DNA of 64,000 bases from Muriicola sp041358175 (GCF_041358175.1 NZ_JBGKBE010000001.1:496001-560000), one strand, 5' to 3'. Positions 24,686 to 34,060 are shown, numbered from the stretch's first letter. The notes: generated by a model from the sequence alone, not told the origin. A program made the numbers and translations.

Positions 24686-26266
24686 ATGGCAGGAGTTAAA
24701 GCCGCGGAAGTATCGGCAATCTTAAAGAAACAATTATCTGGCTTTGAGGCCAAAGCATCATTGGATGAAATAGGAACTGTCCTTCAGGTAGGAGACGGTA
24801 TTGCACGTGTTTACGGCCTCTCCAATGCACAATACGGTGAATTGGTCGAGTTTGACGGCGGATTGGAAGGAATTGTTCTAAACCTGGAAGAAGATAACGT
24901 TGGGGTTGTATTACTGGGACCTTCAAAAGAGATTAAAGAAGGGACTACAGTTAAGAGAACTCAGAGAATTGCCTCTATAAATGTAGGAGAAGGTATCGTT
25001 GGCAGGGTAGTGGATACCCTTGGAATTCCAATCGATGGTAAAGGGCCCATTGCAGGGAAAACCTATGAGATGCCCCTTGAAAGGAAAGCTCCCGGAGTTA
25101 TTTTCCGTCAGCCGGTAAATGAGCCGCTTCAGACAGGTATCAAGGCAATTGATGCTATGATTCCGATCGGCCGGGGACAGCGTGAATTAGTTATTGGAGA
25201 CCGTCAAACTGGTAAAACGACCGTATGTATTGATACTATTATCAATCAGAAGGAATTTTATGATGCAGGTAACCCTGTATATTGTATCTATGTTGCTATC
25301 GGACAGAAAGCTTCAACCGTTGCCAATATTGCAAAGACACTTGAAGATAAAGGAGCTCTGGCCTACACAACTATTGTAGCCGCCAACGCCTCTGATCCTG
25401 CTCCCATGCAGGTATATGCCCCATTTGCAGGTGCAGCTATCGGAGAATATTTCAGGGATAGTGGCCGTCCGGCTTTGATTATATATGACGATTTGTCAAA
25501 ACAGGCGGTGGCTTACCGGGAAGTTTCTTTGTTACTTCGACGTCCACCGGGAAGGGAAGCATATCCCGGAGACGTTTTCTATCTCCATTCAAGATTGCTT
25601 GAAAGGGCAGCAAAGGTTATTGATGATGATGCCATTGCACAAAACATGAATGATTTGCCGGAACCAATCAGGCCTATGGTCAAAGGAGGCGGATCGCTTA
25701 CAGCACTACCGGTGATTGAAACACAGGCAGGTGACGTATCTGCTTATATTCCTACAAACGTGATCTCCATTACCGATGGTCAGATATTCCTCGAGCAGGA
25801 TTTATTTAACCAGGGGGTAAGACCGGCGATTAACGTGGGGATATCCGTATCAAGGGTTGGTGGATCGGCCCAGATAAAGTCTATGAAAAAGGTAGCAGGA
25901 ACACTAAAACTAGACCAGGCTCAATTCCGTGAATTGGAAGCTTTTGCCAAGTTCGGTTCCGATCTTGATGCGGCAACTCTAAATGTAATTGAGAAAGGGC
26001 GAAGGAACGTTGAGATCCTGAAACAGGCACAAAATGACCCCTTCACGGTAGAAGATCAGGTAGCAATCATCTTTGCGGGATCAAAGAACCTGCTAAGAGA
26101 CGTGCCTGTTGAAAAGGTAAAAGATTTTGAGCAGGACTTTCTGGAATTCCTGAATGCGAAACACAGGGATACCCTCGATACTTTAAAAGCTGGTAAGTTA
26201 ACGGATGAAGTTACTGAAACTTTAACTGCAGTTTGCAAAGACCTCGTGAAGAAATATAAGAGTTAA
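24686..26266 (+). CDS. atpA: ATP synthase F1 subunit alpha
   Basis: This 526-residue nucleotide-binding subunit has the P-loop GDRQTGKT at residues 171-178, then IYDDLSKQAVAYR and LLRRPPGREAYPGDVF, and the family signature near the C-terminal half (PAINVGISVSRVGGSAQ). It is full length with no breaks. The catalytic beta subunit (atpD) and epsilon (atpC) are not downstream and must be elsewhere in the genome, as is usual in Flavobacteriia. Confidence 0.98.
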   Translation: MAGVKAAEVSAILKKQLSGFEAKASLDEIGTVLQVGDGIARVYGLSNAQYGELVEFDGGLEGIVLNLEEDNVGVVLLGPSKEIKEGTTVKRTQRIASINVGEGIVGRVVDTLGIPIDGKGPIAGKTYEMPLERKAPGVIFRQPVNEPLQTGIKAIDAMIPIGRGQRELVIGDRQTGKTTVCIDTIINQKEFYDAGNPVYCIYVAIGQKASTVANIAKTLEDKGALAYTTIVAANASDPAPMQVYAPFAGAAIGEYFRDSGRPALIIYDDLSKQAVAYREVSLLLRRPPGREAYPGDVFYLHSRLLERAAKVIDDDAIAQNMNDLPEPIRPMVKGGGSLTALPVIETQAGDVSAYIPTNVISITDGQIFLEQDLFNQGVRPAINVGISVSRVGGSAQIKSMKKVAGTLKLDQAQFRELEAFAKFGSDLDAATLNVIEKGRRNVEILKQAQNDPFTVEDQVAIIFAGSKNLLRDVPVEKVKDFEQDFLEFLNAKHRDTLDTLKAGKLTDEVTETLTAVCKDLVKKYKS

Positions 26267-26286
26267 AACTCAGCAGAAGATAAAAA

Positions 26287-27147
26287 ATGGCAAACCTAAA
26301 GGAAATACGGAATAGAATAGCGTCGGTTTCTTCAACTATGCAGATTACGAGTGCCATGAAAATGGTTTCGGCTGCCAAGTTAAAGAAAGCACAGGATGCG
26401 ATTACTGCCATGCGCCCGTATGCCAATAAATTAACTGAGCTCTTGCAGAATTTAAGTGGGAGCCTGGATGCGGATTCCGGTAGTTCTTATGCGGAAGAAC
26501 GCCCGGTAAATAAAGTGCTGATTGTTTCTATAACTTCCAATCGAGGCTTATGTGGCGCCTTTAATTCTAATATAATAAAGGAATGTATTTCCCTTAAAGC
26601 GAATTCTTTCAATGCTCAGGAGGTCCATTTTATGACCATTGGGAAAAAGGGAGCCGATATTCTAAAGAAGAAAAATAAGGTAGTTGCTGATCACAGCAAG
26701 GTCTATGATGATCTCACATTTGACAATATCGCACAGATCGCGGAGGAGTTAATGTCCCTCTATGTAGATGGATCTTACGACAAGATTGTTCTGGTCTACA
26801 ATAAGTTTAAGAATGCAGCAACTCAGATACTAATGACAGAGCAATTTCTTCCTATTGTGGCGGAAAAATCTGATTCCGGAAATGCAGTTGACTACATTTT
26901 TGAACCTGAGAAAGAGAAAATTGTAATGGAACTCATTCCAAAATCTCTAAAAACACAGTTATATAAAGCTGTACGTGATTCCTTTGCAAGTGAGCACGGT
27001 GCCCGAATGACAGCAATGCACAAGGCAACAGATAATGCCTCAGAGCTAAGGGACCAATTAAAGCTAACCTACAACAAAGCAAGACAAGCAGCTATTACCA
27101 ATGAGATCCTTGAAATTGTTGGAGGTGCAGAAGCACTGAACAATTAA
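26287..27147 (+). CDS. atpG: ATP synthase F1 subunit gamma
   Basis: This 286-residue central shaft has the N-terminal helix NLKEIRNRIASVSSTMQITS and AMKMVSAAKLKKAQ, and the C-terminal RMTAMHKATDNASELRDQLK pairing helix. SNRGLCGAFNSNI marks the globular domain. It is the last atp gene, followed at once by a strong terminator, so transcription of this cluster ends without atpD or atpC. Confidence 0.97.
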   Translation: MANLKEIRNRIASVSSTMQITSAMKMVSAAKLKKAQDAITAMRPYANKLTELLQNLSGSLDADSGSSYAEERPVNKVLIVSITSNRGLCGAFNSNIIKECISLKANSFNAQEVHFMTIGKKGADILKKKNKVVADHSKVYDDLTFDNIAQIAEELMSLYVDGSYDKIVLVYNKFKNAATQILMTEQFLPIVAEKSDSGNAVDYIFEPEKEKIVMELIPKSLKTQLYKAVRDSFASEHGARMTAMHKATDNASELRDQLKLTYNKARQAAITNEILEIVGGAEALNN

Positions 27148-27170
27148 AATAATTCAATTATTCCAAGACT

Positions 27171-27200
27171 AAACCCCGACGAAAGTTGGGGTTTGTTTTT
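27171..27200 (+). terminator. Intrinsic terminator of the atp operon
   Basis: The left arm AAACCCCGAC (27171-27180) pairs with GTTGGGGTTT (27185-27194) with one G-U wobble, around a GAAA tetraloop. A T-rich run follows. It lies 23 bases after atpG. Confidence 0.92.
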
Positions 27201-27219
27201 TACAATACATCAGAATAAG

Positions 27220-27227
27220 TACTTTTG
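27220..27227 (+). promoter_or_regulatory. -7 promoter element (TACTTTTG)
   Basis: This perfect TAnnTTTG lies 38 bases before the lipoprotein gene, just after the atp terminator. A TTTG at 27192-27195 is 24 bases upstream, slightly wide for the -33 element. Confidence 0.5.
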
Positions 27228-27265
27228 GCATCACTATTGAATATTATTAGGCAAAAGGCTAAATC

Positions 27266-27784
27266 ATGAAAAAAATTCCCTTCTATACGTTTATTGTTTT
27301 ATTTGGTTTGTTTGGATGCTCATCTCAGAAAAAATTGAGTTCTGATGCCCCATTTACCATAACAGGCGCAAGCTGTCAGGATTTTGCTTCTGGCAGGGAA
27401 GAAGGAGGCACAGGGTTTACCCTTGAATTTCCTTTTGAAGGAGAAGTAAGTTCAATTGATTTTCAAAAAGTTTATTTCAGAGGGCATATATTAAATCCTG
27501 AATTAAAAACCCAGGAAGGTGAAACGGTCCTGGTATGTCGTTACGAAAAAAAGAAAGACGATGAGGGAAAAGGCATCGTGATGCACGCAGACCCCAGGGA
27601 AGAAATAGGGAATCGGCCTCCTGCCATGTTAAAGGGTGATCAGGAAGACTTCCCGTTTAATTTAAATGCAGGCGAGGCAGTTATACAGTATTCATTAACA
27701 GGCAAAAAAAAGGTGAACTACTTCAAGCTTTCAGGGGTGAAGGAGAAAATGCCTGTTCAATATCCATCGCGGCCTAAAAACTAA
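27266..27784 (+). CDS. Hypothetical lipoprotein
   Basis: This 172-residue protein has a signal peptide and lipobox (GLFGC, Cys18). The mature part begins with a Ser/Lys linker and then mixed beta-rich sequence (GASCQDFASGREEGGTGFTLEF). I do not recognise a named domain, though the motif suggests a periplasmic beta-sandwich. The spread of Lys/Glu and a single extra pair of cysteines give no catalytic clue. It is likely anchored in the inner leaflet of the outer membrane. Confidence 0.75.
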   Translation: MKKIPFYTFIVLFGLFGCSSQKKLSSDAPFTITGASCQDFASGREEGGTGFTLEFPFEGEVSSIDFQKVYFRGHILNPELKTQEGETVLVCRYEKKKDDEGKGIVMHADPREEIGNRPPAMLKGDQEDFPFNLNAGEAVIQYSLTGKKKVNYFKLSGVKEKMPVQYPSRPKN

Positions 27785-27789
27785 CTTTG
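27782..27789 (+). promoter_or_regulatory. -7 promoter element overlapping a stop codon (TAACTTTG)
   Basis: This perfect TAnnTTTG has as its first three bases the TAA stop of the upstream lipoprotein gene. It lies 50 bases before the flippase start. Confidence 0.4.
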
Positions 27790-27839
27790 CTGGCAGGCTT
27801 TAAATACCTAATTTTAAGCCATACCTAACACAGCCGCGC

Positions 27840-29306
27840 TTGAGTCTGTTTCAGAAGTTATTTAAGCAAACGTTTATTTATGGATTGGCAACTGTCTTAC
27901 CCAGGATGTTGTCATTTATACTGGTTCCCCTTTATACTCAGGTAATGCCTACGGGATCCTATGGTGAGGTAACATTAATCTTTGCCTGGTTCGCCATATT
28001 TAATGTCGTCCTTGCCTACGGAATGGAAACGGCTTTTTTCCGTTTTTACAACAGTGAGAAGAACAGGACAGGAGTAATTTCCACCTCCCTGGTATCCCTC
28101 ATGGGGACTACAGCTTTGTTTACCGTGTTCGCCCTCATCTTTCAGGATCGTTTAGCCTTACTTCTCAATATTGACGGGCAGTTTATCAAGTATGTTATTT
28201 TTATTCTCGCCCTTGATGCCCTTGCCATTATTCCATTTGCTTTATTACGTGCAAAACAGAATCCACAGCGATACGCAGTCATAAAAATCCTGAATGTAGC
28301 TATAAACCTCAGCCTTAATGTCTTTTTTCTCCTCATCCTTCCAGGCCTTGCAAAGGGAGGTACAGAGGGCCTGACAGGAATGCTTTATATACCCGATTTT
28401 GAAATCTCTTATATATTTATTTCCAACCTCATTGCAAGTGGTTTCACGCTCTTATTGATCTCACCATCGTACAAATTACCTTCCTTTAAGTTTGACAAGG
28501 TATTATGGTCTAAAATGGTCAGCTACGGTTTGCCGGTTATGATTGCAGGTATTGCATTTACGATTAATGAGGTATTTGACAGAATCATGCTCTCCGAACT
28601 TCTTCCTTCAGCCATAGCCAAGAGCGAGATTGGAAAATATTCGGCTTGTTATAAGATAGCCCTGTTCATGACTTTGTTTGCCACGGCTTTCCGTCTGGGA
28701 ATAGAGCCCTTTTTTTTTAGTCATTCCCGTTCCGAGAACCCACAACGGGCCTATGCCCAGATCACAAATTACTTCGTGGTTCTGGGGAGTGTAATCTTGT
28801 TGGCTGTTGTGGTTTATTCTGATCTGCTGAAGGTTTTAATAGTCAGAAATTCCGATTATTGGGAAGCCATGCCTGTGGTCCCGATTATCGTCCTGGCAAG
28901 TTTTTGTCTGGGGATTTATCACAATTTATCGGTTTGGTACAAAGTAACAGACCGCACCAGATTTGGGGCGTATATATCAATTGCTGGCGCTATAATCACT
29001 ATCACGATCAATTATCTGTTTATCCCTTCAATAGGCTATTACGCTTCAGCCTATGCCACCTTAGCCGCTTATGCAAGTATGATGCTTATTTCATATTATT
29101 TCGGGCGTAAATACTACCCTATTCCGTATAATTTCAGGAAGATCTGTTTTTATATGGGAATTTCAATTTTATTTTCAGCCCTTTCTTTCTATGTATTTAA
29201 TGGAAACATCCTCATTGGATCACTGCTGCTTTTAGTATTTTTACTCTTGGTTTACAAGATGGAGTACGACCTGCTCAAACGAATATTTATACGAAATGAA
29301 AGTTAA
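27840..29306 (+). CDS. Oligosaccharide flippase/polysaccharide export membrane protein (MATE-like)
   Basis: This 488-residue protein with about twelve to fourteen membrane helices belongs to the MVF/Wzx-like superfamily. The opening LFQKLFKQTFIYGLATVLPRMLSFILVPLYT is characteristic. It probably flips lipid-linked glycans across the inner membrane. The start is TTG at 27840 because the conserved N-terminal amphipathic stretch begins there and no ATG is available. It is separate from the polysaccharide locus and instead begins a conserved envelope cluster with dut overlapping its end. Confidence 0.88.
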   Translation: MSLFQKLFKQTFIYGLATVLPRMLSFILVPLYTQVMPTGSYGEVTLIFAWFAIFNVVLAYGMETAFFRFYNSEKNRTGVISTSLVSLMGTTALFTVFALIFQDRLALLLNIDGQFIKYVIFILALDALAIIPFALLRAKQNPQRYAVIKILNVAINLSLNVFFLLILPGLAKGGTEGLTGMLYIPDFEISYIFISNLIASGFTLLLISPSYKLPSFKFDKVLWSKMVSYGLPVMIAGIAFTINEVFDRIMLSELLPSAIAKSEIGKYSACYKIALFMTLFATAFRLGIEPFFFSHSRSENPQRAYAQITNYFVVLGSVILLAVVVYSDLLKVLIVRNSDYWEAMPVVPIIVLASFCLGIYHNLSVWYKVTDRTRFGAYISIAGAIITITINYLFIPSIGYYASAYATLAAYASMMLISYYFGRKYYPIPYNFRKICFYMGISILFSALSFYVFNGNILIGSLLLLVFLLLVYKMEYDLLKRIFIRNES

Positions 29307-29730
29307 GATCATAAATAAATCACATCATCCACTTCCCGAATATGAAACAGCTTCATCAGCAGGAATGGACCTTCGTGCCAACCTGACGGAGCCCGTCCGG
29401 CTAGAACCTTTGGAGAGGAAAATAATTAAAACTGGTTTGTTCCTCGAAATACCAGTGGGATTTGAAGCTCAGATCAGACCAAGAAGTGGCCTGGCTGTAA
29501 AAAAGGGGATTACGGTTCTCAATACTCCGGGAACTATAGATGCAGATTATAGGGGTGAGATTGGCGTGATTCTTGTTAATCTTTCCAATGAAGCTTTTGT
29601 AATTGAAGACGGTGAGCGAATTGCTCAAATGGTTATCGCAAGGCACGAAAGAGCCACATGGGATGAAGTTCAGGAATTAACCGAAACCAGCAGGGGCCAG
29701 GGAGGATTTGGAAGTACAGGAACTCGCTAG
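29296..29730 (+). CDS. dut: Deoxyuridine 5'-triphosphate nucleotidohydrolase (dUTPase)
   Basis: This 144-residue trimeric dUTPase converts dUTP to dUMP and diphosphate, protecting DNA from uracil. All five motifs are visible: AGMDLRA, RPRSGLAVKKGI, NTPGTIDADYRGE, ERIAQMVIA and the C-terminal RGQGGFGSTG. It overlaps the flippase gene by 11 bases. Size and motifs are standard. Confidence 0.97.
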   Translation: MKVKIINKSHHPLPEYETASSAGMDLRANLTEPVRLEPLERKIIKTGLFLEIPVGFEAQIRPRSGLAVKKGITVLNTPGTIDADYRGEIGVILVNLSNEAFVIEDGERIAQMVIARHERATWDEVQELTETSRGQGGFGSTGTR

Positions 29731-29760
29731 TCTTTATTAAAAGACGTAATCTCGATCACA

Positions 29761-30672
29761 ATGAAATGGGTATATCTATTGAAAATGGTTTTTCTGATGG
29801 CCTTAATGGTGCCTTTCAGTAGTATTGCCCAGGAGGAAGAGAGTGCAGAGATATCATTGGACTCTAATACTGATACGTTTCAGGAACTATTTTTTGAAGC
29901 CTTAAAGCAGAAAGGAATTGAAAATTACGACAAGGCAATCAATGCACTTTTAAAGTGCAAGGAAATTCATCCCGATAGTTCTGTGATTGATCATGAACTC
30001 GCCAAGACTTACCAACTCAATAATCAGCTCGCAATAGCCCAGGAATACGCACTCTCGGCACTTAAGAACCAGGCAGAAAATTTATGGTATCTCAACACGT
30101 ATATCGCAATTGTGGATTTGGGCGACTCAAACTTTAATTCCGTTATAGATCAGATTCCATTCGATAATAGTAAGCTCAAAGAGAATCTCACAGAGATATT
30201 GGTGGATAAGAAAAACTACAAGCTGGCTAAAAAAGTGTTGAAAGAACTGAAGGAAAGTCCGTTTACCGAAAACATGACCGCTCGAATAAACTATTCATCA
30301 GCTCATGAGGAGATTCCTGAAGCAACGGAGGCCAATGGACAGGAGGAAATTGACAACCCTTTAAATGCCCTGATGGAGACTCTGAAAGCCCATATGGAAA
30401 AGGAAGAATACGAAAAATTAAATACGCTTGCCACGAGTGCACTGGAGGAATATCCGTTGCAGCCCTATTTTTATTACGCCAAAGGAATGGCCCTGAACAG
30501 AACTTCAGATTTCAGGCAAGCGTCAGATTATTTAACAATGGGGCTCGACTTTATATACGAAGATGAGAATCTTACGTTTATGTTTTATAGAGAGTTAGCT
30601 ACAGCATACAAGGGTTTGGGTGATGCAACTATGGCAAATATGTATCTTAGTAAAATAAAAAATGGGTCGTAA
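29761..30672 (+). CDS. Periplasmic TPR-repeat protein
   Basis: This 303-residue protein has a signal peptide (MVFLMALMVPFSSIAQ, cleaved before EEES) and helical TPR-like pairs, for example around residues 45-105 (ENYDKAINALLKCKEIHP, then HELAKTYQLNNQLAIAQEY) and 225-300. It has no catalytic motif, so a binding or scaffold role is expected. Its stop overlaps the DUF4292 start. The order dut, TPR, DUF4292, EnvC-like recurs in flavobacteria from memory. Confidence 0.82.
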   Translation: MKWVYLLKMVFLMALMVPFSSIAQEEESAEISLDSNTDTFQELFFEALKQKGIENYDKAINALLKCKEIHPDSSVIDHELAKTYQLNNQLAIAQEYALSALKNQAENLWYLNTYIAIVDLGDSNFNSVIDQIPFDNSKLKENLTEILVDKKNYKLAKKVLKELKESPFTENMTARINYSSAHEEIPEATEANGQEEIDNPLNALMETLKAHMEKEEYEKLNTLATSALEEYPLQPYFYYAKGMALNRTSDFRQASDYLTMGLDFIYEDENLTFMFYRELATAYKGLGDATMANMYLSKIKNGS

Positions 30673-31462
30673 GATGATGAAGAAAATGAAATGTGCGGGA
30701 CTTAAGCTTGGTTACGGGATTATACTATTTGCAATAGTCTCTTCGTGTAAATCAGCAAAAATACTATCAGATCAGACTCTTGATGCTAAATTACCGGCTA
30801 GAACCATCATTAGAAACCACTATAAAAATACAGTCGATTTTAAAACGCTTACAGGTCGACTTAAGATTGATTTTTCGGATGGATCATCCAGTCAGAGCCT
30901 TGGGGTTAGTCTCAGAATGGAGAAAGACAAGGCAATTTGGTTAAGTGCACCGCTGGGAGTGGTAAAGGCGATGATCACTCCAGACAGGGTTACCTTCTAT
31001 AATAAATTGGAAAACAGTTACTTTGATGGTAGTTTTGAATACCTGAGTCGATTACTGGGAACGGAACTCGACTATAAGAAAGTGCAAAATCTATTGCTGG
31101 GGGAAGCCCTGTTCGATCTAAGGGATGATCGCTATGAGGTTAGCTTAAACACAAGCTCTTATGAATTAAAACCTGTAAAGTCAATAGACCTGTTTAAAAC
31201 TCTTTTTATGATTTATCCGGGGAATTACAAACTTGCCTCACAACAAATTTCACAACCGCTGCAAAAAAGGCTGCTCGAGATCAGGTATAAGGATTATCAG
31301 CAAAAAAACAACAAAATAGTCCCAAATTCAGTGGGGATTCTGGCAATTGATAACAACCAGCGCAATGTTATTGATATCGAATACCGGAATATTGAGTTCA
31401 ACACGAAAGTCAGTTTTCCCTACAAGATTCCCAATGGCTATGAAAAGATTGTTTTGAATTGA
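30662..31462 (+). CDS. DUF4292 lipoprotein
   Basis: This 266-residue lipoprotein has a lipobox ending VSSC (Cys29). The mature part has the DUF4292 pattern (TLTGRLKIDFSDG, then IWLSAPLGVVKAMITPDRVTFYNK), which resembles half-barrel LolA/LolB-like folds that carry lipid or lipoprotein. The ATG at 30662 overlaps the previous stop by 11 bases; ATGs at 30674 and 30677 are alternatives. It lies one base before the EnvC-like gene. A lipoprotein-handling role in the outer membrane is inference. Confidence 0.82.
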   Translation: MGRKMMKKMKCAGLKLGYGIILFAIVSSCKSAKILSDQTLDAKLPARTIIRNHYKNTVDFKTLTGRLKIDFSDGSSSQSLGVSLRMEKDKAIWLSAPLGVVKAMITPDRVTFYNKLENSYFDGSFEYLSRLLGTELDYKKVQNLLLGEALFDLRDDRYEVSLNTSSYELKPVKSIDLFKTLFMIYPGNYKLASQQISQPLQKRLLEIRYKDYQQKNNKIVPNSVGILAIDNNQRNVIDIEYRNIEFNTKVSFPYKIPNGYEKIVLN

Positions 31463-31463
31463 T

Positions 31464-32693
31464 ATGAACACATTCTTTGGACAAAGGCTAATACTACTTC
31501 TTGCAATATGGTTTCTATCAGGGGTGCCGGGAATAGCTCAGACTAATGAGCAAAAGGCTCTTGAGGCAAAACGGGAGCAACTTCAGAAAGAAATCACCGA
31601 AATGAATCGTTTACTCTTTGCTGAGCGAAAGCAAAGGGGAACGGTACTTGATCAATTAGAACTTCTCGATCAAAAAATCAATGTGAGGCAACAACTTATC
31701 AGGGTAACCAATCAGCAATCGAACCTGCTGAGCAGGCAGGTAAATGCCAATATCAGGAATATTGCAAAACTGAGGGAAGATCTCGATATTCTGAAAGAGG
31801 AGTATGCCAATATGATCAGAAAATCTTATCGAAATCGATCCCAGCAAAGTCGATTAATGTTCCTGCTTTCTTCTTCAAACTTCTATCAGGCATTTAAACG
31901 CCTTCAGTATCTGAAACAATACACCCGATATAGGAAAGAACAGGGAGTACAGATTGCGGAAAAAACAGATGATCTTATCACCCTTAATAATGATCTAACG
32001 AGACAGCGAAGGCAGAAGGAATCCCTTATTGCAGAAAACAAAGCGGCACGCAAGGAACTTTTTGAAGAGATCAATGAACAAAAAGGCCTGCTTAAAACCA
32101 TCAGGCAAAATGAAAGCAATTACGCTGTTGCCATCAATAAGAAAAAAGCTGAGGCCAGGAAAATAGATGAACAGATTGAACGACTTATTCGCAGTGCAAT
32201 TGCAGCTTCAAATAAAAAAGCAGGGAATTCAGCTTCGAGTAGCCGGTTTGTTTTAACACCTGAAGCGACCATTATTGCAAATAATTTTTCAGCGAACAAA
32301 GGCCGACTCATTTGGCCTGTAGAGAAAGGAATTAAAAGGCAGGGCTTTGGTATTTACAGCGATGCTGTCTATCCTGGAATTAAACATCAGAATAATGGGG
32401 TAATCATCGCTACTGACAAAGGAGCTAAGGCAAGGGCTGTATTTGAGGGAGAGGTTATAGCCATTATGGCTGTCCCAGGAGGAGGAAAAGGAGTGCAGGT
32501 TAAACATGGAAATTATATCAGTACCTATTACAATCTGGCCAATCTCTATGTTAAAAAAGGAGATCGGGTAAATGCCAAGGAAGAATTAGGGGAGATATAT
32601 ACCAATAGATTAAATGGTCTCACCCAGTTAAAATTTTATCTCTACAGAGACGCCACCCGGTTAAATCCGGAAGAATGGATCTACCAACTTTAA
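31464..32693 (+). CDS. EnvC-like murein hydrolase activator (M23 domain)
   Basis: This 409-residue protein has a signal peptide (LLLAIWFLSGVPGIAQ), a long coiled coil (residues 25-260) and a C-terminal LytM/M23 domain. The expected zinc motifs are degenerate: the first reads KHQNNGVII instead of H-x3-D, and the last reads HGNYISTYYN rather than the HxH pattern. That fits an EnvC-type activator that opens amidases during division rather than a true peptidase. Confidence 0.88.
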   Translation: MNTFFGQRLILLLAIWFLSGVPGIAQTNEQKALEAKREQLQKEITEMNRLLFAERKQRGTVLDQLELLDQKINVRQQLIRVTNQQSNLLSRQVNANIRNIAKLREDLDILKEEYANMIRKSYRNRSQQSRLMFLLSSSNFYQAFKRLQYLKQYTRYRKEQGVQIAEKTDDLITLNNDLTRQRRQKESLIAENKAARKELFEEINEQKGLLKTIRQNESNYAVAINKKKAEARKIDEQIERLIRSAIAASNKKAGNSASSSRFVLTPEATIIANNFSANKGRLIWPVEKGIKRQGFGIYSDAVYPGIKHQNNGVIIATDKGAKARAVFEGEVIAIMAVPGGGKGVQVKHGNYISTYYNLANLYVKKGDRVNAKEELGEIYTNRLNGLTQLKFYLYRDATRLNPEEWIYQL

Positions 32694-32704
32694 ACAACTA
32701 TAGC

Positions 32705-33541
32705 ATGGATAAAATAACAGATCTCAAGGGAGGGTTCACTCTCCATAACGGCGTAAAAATGCCATATTTTGGGCTGGGGGTATGGCAAGCAAAAGATGGA
32801 GAAGAAGTAATTAATGCTGTTAAATGGGCTTTAAATGCAGGGTACAGGCATATAGATACCGCAGCTATCTATCAAAATGAAGAAGGAGTAGGGATCGGAA
32901 TAAGGGAAAGCGGGATTCCCAGAGAGGATATATTTCTGGTAAGTAAGGTATGGAATACAGAGCAAGGATATGAGGCAACACTAAAGGCTTTTGAAAACAG
33001 TTTAAAGAGATTAAATACCGATTATTTAGACCTCTATTTGGTTCACTGGCCAGTAAGAGGGAAATATAAAGAAACCTGGAAAGCTTTAGAGACACTTTAC
33101 AAAGAGAAGCGGGTACGGGCCATAGGAGTAAGTAATTTTCTCAGGCATCATCTGGAAGATTTATTGGAAGATGCTTCCATCATACCAATGGTAAACCAAA
33201 TGGAATTTCACCCTTATCTGGTACAACAAGAACTGCTCGATTATTGTATAGAAAAAGGAATCCAATACGAGGCCTGGTCCCCCCTTATGCAGGGTAATAT
33301 TTTTGAGTTGGAAGTATTTAAAAGCCTTGCAAGAAAATACAAAAAGACCATTGCTCAGATTGTCTTAAGATGGGATCTTCAGAAAGGTGTCATTACGATC
33401 CCCAAGTCGTCCAAAAAGGAACGAATTTTGGATAATGCTGACATTTTTGATTTCTCAATTTCTGAAGAAGATATGATTAAAATCGATGAATTAGAAAAAG
33501 GAAAGCGTTTTGGACCTGATCCTGACACTTTTGATTTTTAA
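32705..33541 (+). CDS. Aldo/keto reductase
   Basis: This 278-residue NADPH-dependent reductase of the AKR5-like group has the full catalytic tetrad: Asp51 and Tyr56 in HIDTAAIYQNE, Lys81 in VSKVW and His114 in LVHWP. The C-terminal cofactor loop is IPKSSKKERILDNADIFDF. The ATG at 32705 matches the family N-terminus better than the earlier in-frame ATG at 32675, which lies inside the EnvC-like gene. The substrate is unknown. Confidence 0.93.
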   Translation: MDKITDLKGGFTLHNGVKMPYFGLGVWQAKDGEEVINAVKWALNAGYRHIDTAAIYQNEEGVGIGIRESGIPREDIFLVSKVWNTEQGYEATLKAFENSLKRLNTDYLDLYLVHWPVRGKYKETWKALETLYKEKRVRAIGVSNFLRHHLEDLLEDASIIPMVNQMEFHPYLVQQELLDYCIEKGIQYEAWSPLMQGNIFELEVFKSLARKYKKTIAQIVLRWDLQKGVITIPKSSKKERILDNADIFDFSISEEDMIKIDELEKGKRFGPDPDTFDF

Positions 33542-33547
33542 TGCAAT

Positions 33548-34060
33548 TTATTCAGTAAAGAGGGCTTTGAGTTCTGTAGCATCGTGTGGTTTCATTTTGC
33601 CAGCCAGGACCAGACTGAGTTGCTTCCTTCTGAGGGCACCTTCAAATCTGATTTTCTCCAGCTCCGTTTCGGGCTCAATAGGTGGGATAGCCGTTGGCTT
33701 TCCGGTTTCATCCACAGCCACAAAAGTATAAATGGCCTCATTGGCCTTTGTTCGTTCCCCGCTAAAACGATCTTCAATCCAAACATCAATATACACTTCC
33801 ATGGATGTGCGGAATGTCCTTGAAATGGCAGCTTCAAGAGTAACAACACTGCCCAGGGGTACAGATCGGTTAAAGGCTACGTGATTCACAGAAGCTGTTA
33901 CCGTTATTCTCCTGCTATGGCGCCTTGCAGAAATACTTGCAGCACGATCCATTCTGGCCAATAACTCGCCACCAAATAGATTGTTAAGTGGATTTGTTTC
34001 ACTGGGAAGAACCAGATCGGTCATTACAGTTCTTGAATCACTGGGAGTTTTAGGCTTCAT
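33548..34060 (-). CDS. Acyl-CoA thioesterase (hotdog fold)
   Basis: This 170-residue hotdog-fold enzyme of the YciA/Acot type hydrolyses acyl-CoA to free acid and CoA. The active-site helix segment NPLNNLFGGELLARMDRAA, the strand VTASVNHVAFNRSVPLG and the later ANEAIYTFVAVDETGKP are characteristic. The gene is convergent with the aldo/keto reductase. Substrate chain length cannot be told. Confidence 0.9.
   Translation of the reverse strand: MKPKTPSDSRTVMTDLVLPSETNPLNNLFGGELLARMDRAASISARRHSRRITVTASVNHVAFNRSVPLGSVVTLEAAISRTFRTSMEVYIDVWIEDRFSGERTKANEAIYTFVAVDETGKPTAIPPIEPETELEKIRFEGALRRKQLSLVLAGKMKPHDATELKALFTE

Noticed and set aside
31464..32693. EnvC-like gene as a broken peptidase (pseudogene)
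   Set aside because: The frame is intact, and loss of the zinc ligands is normal for EnvC-type amidase activators.
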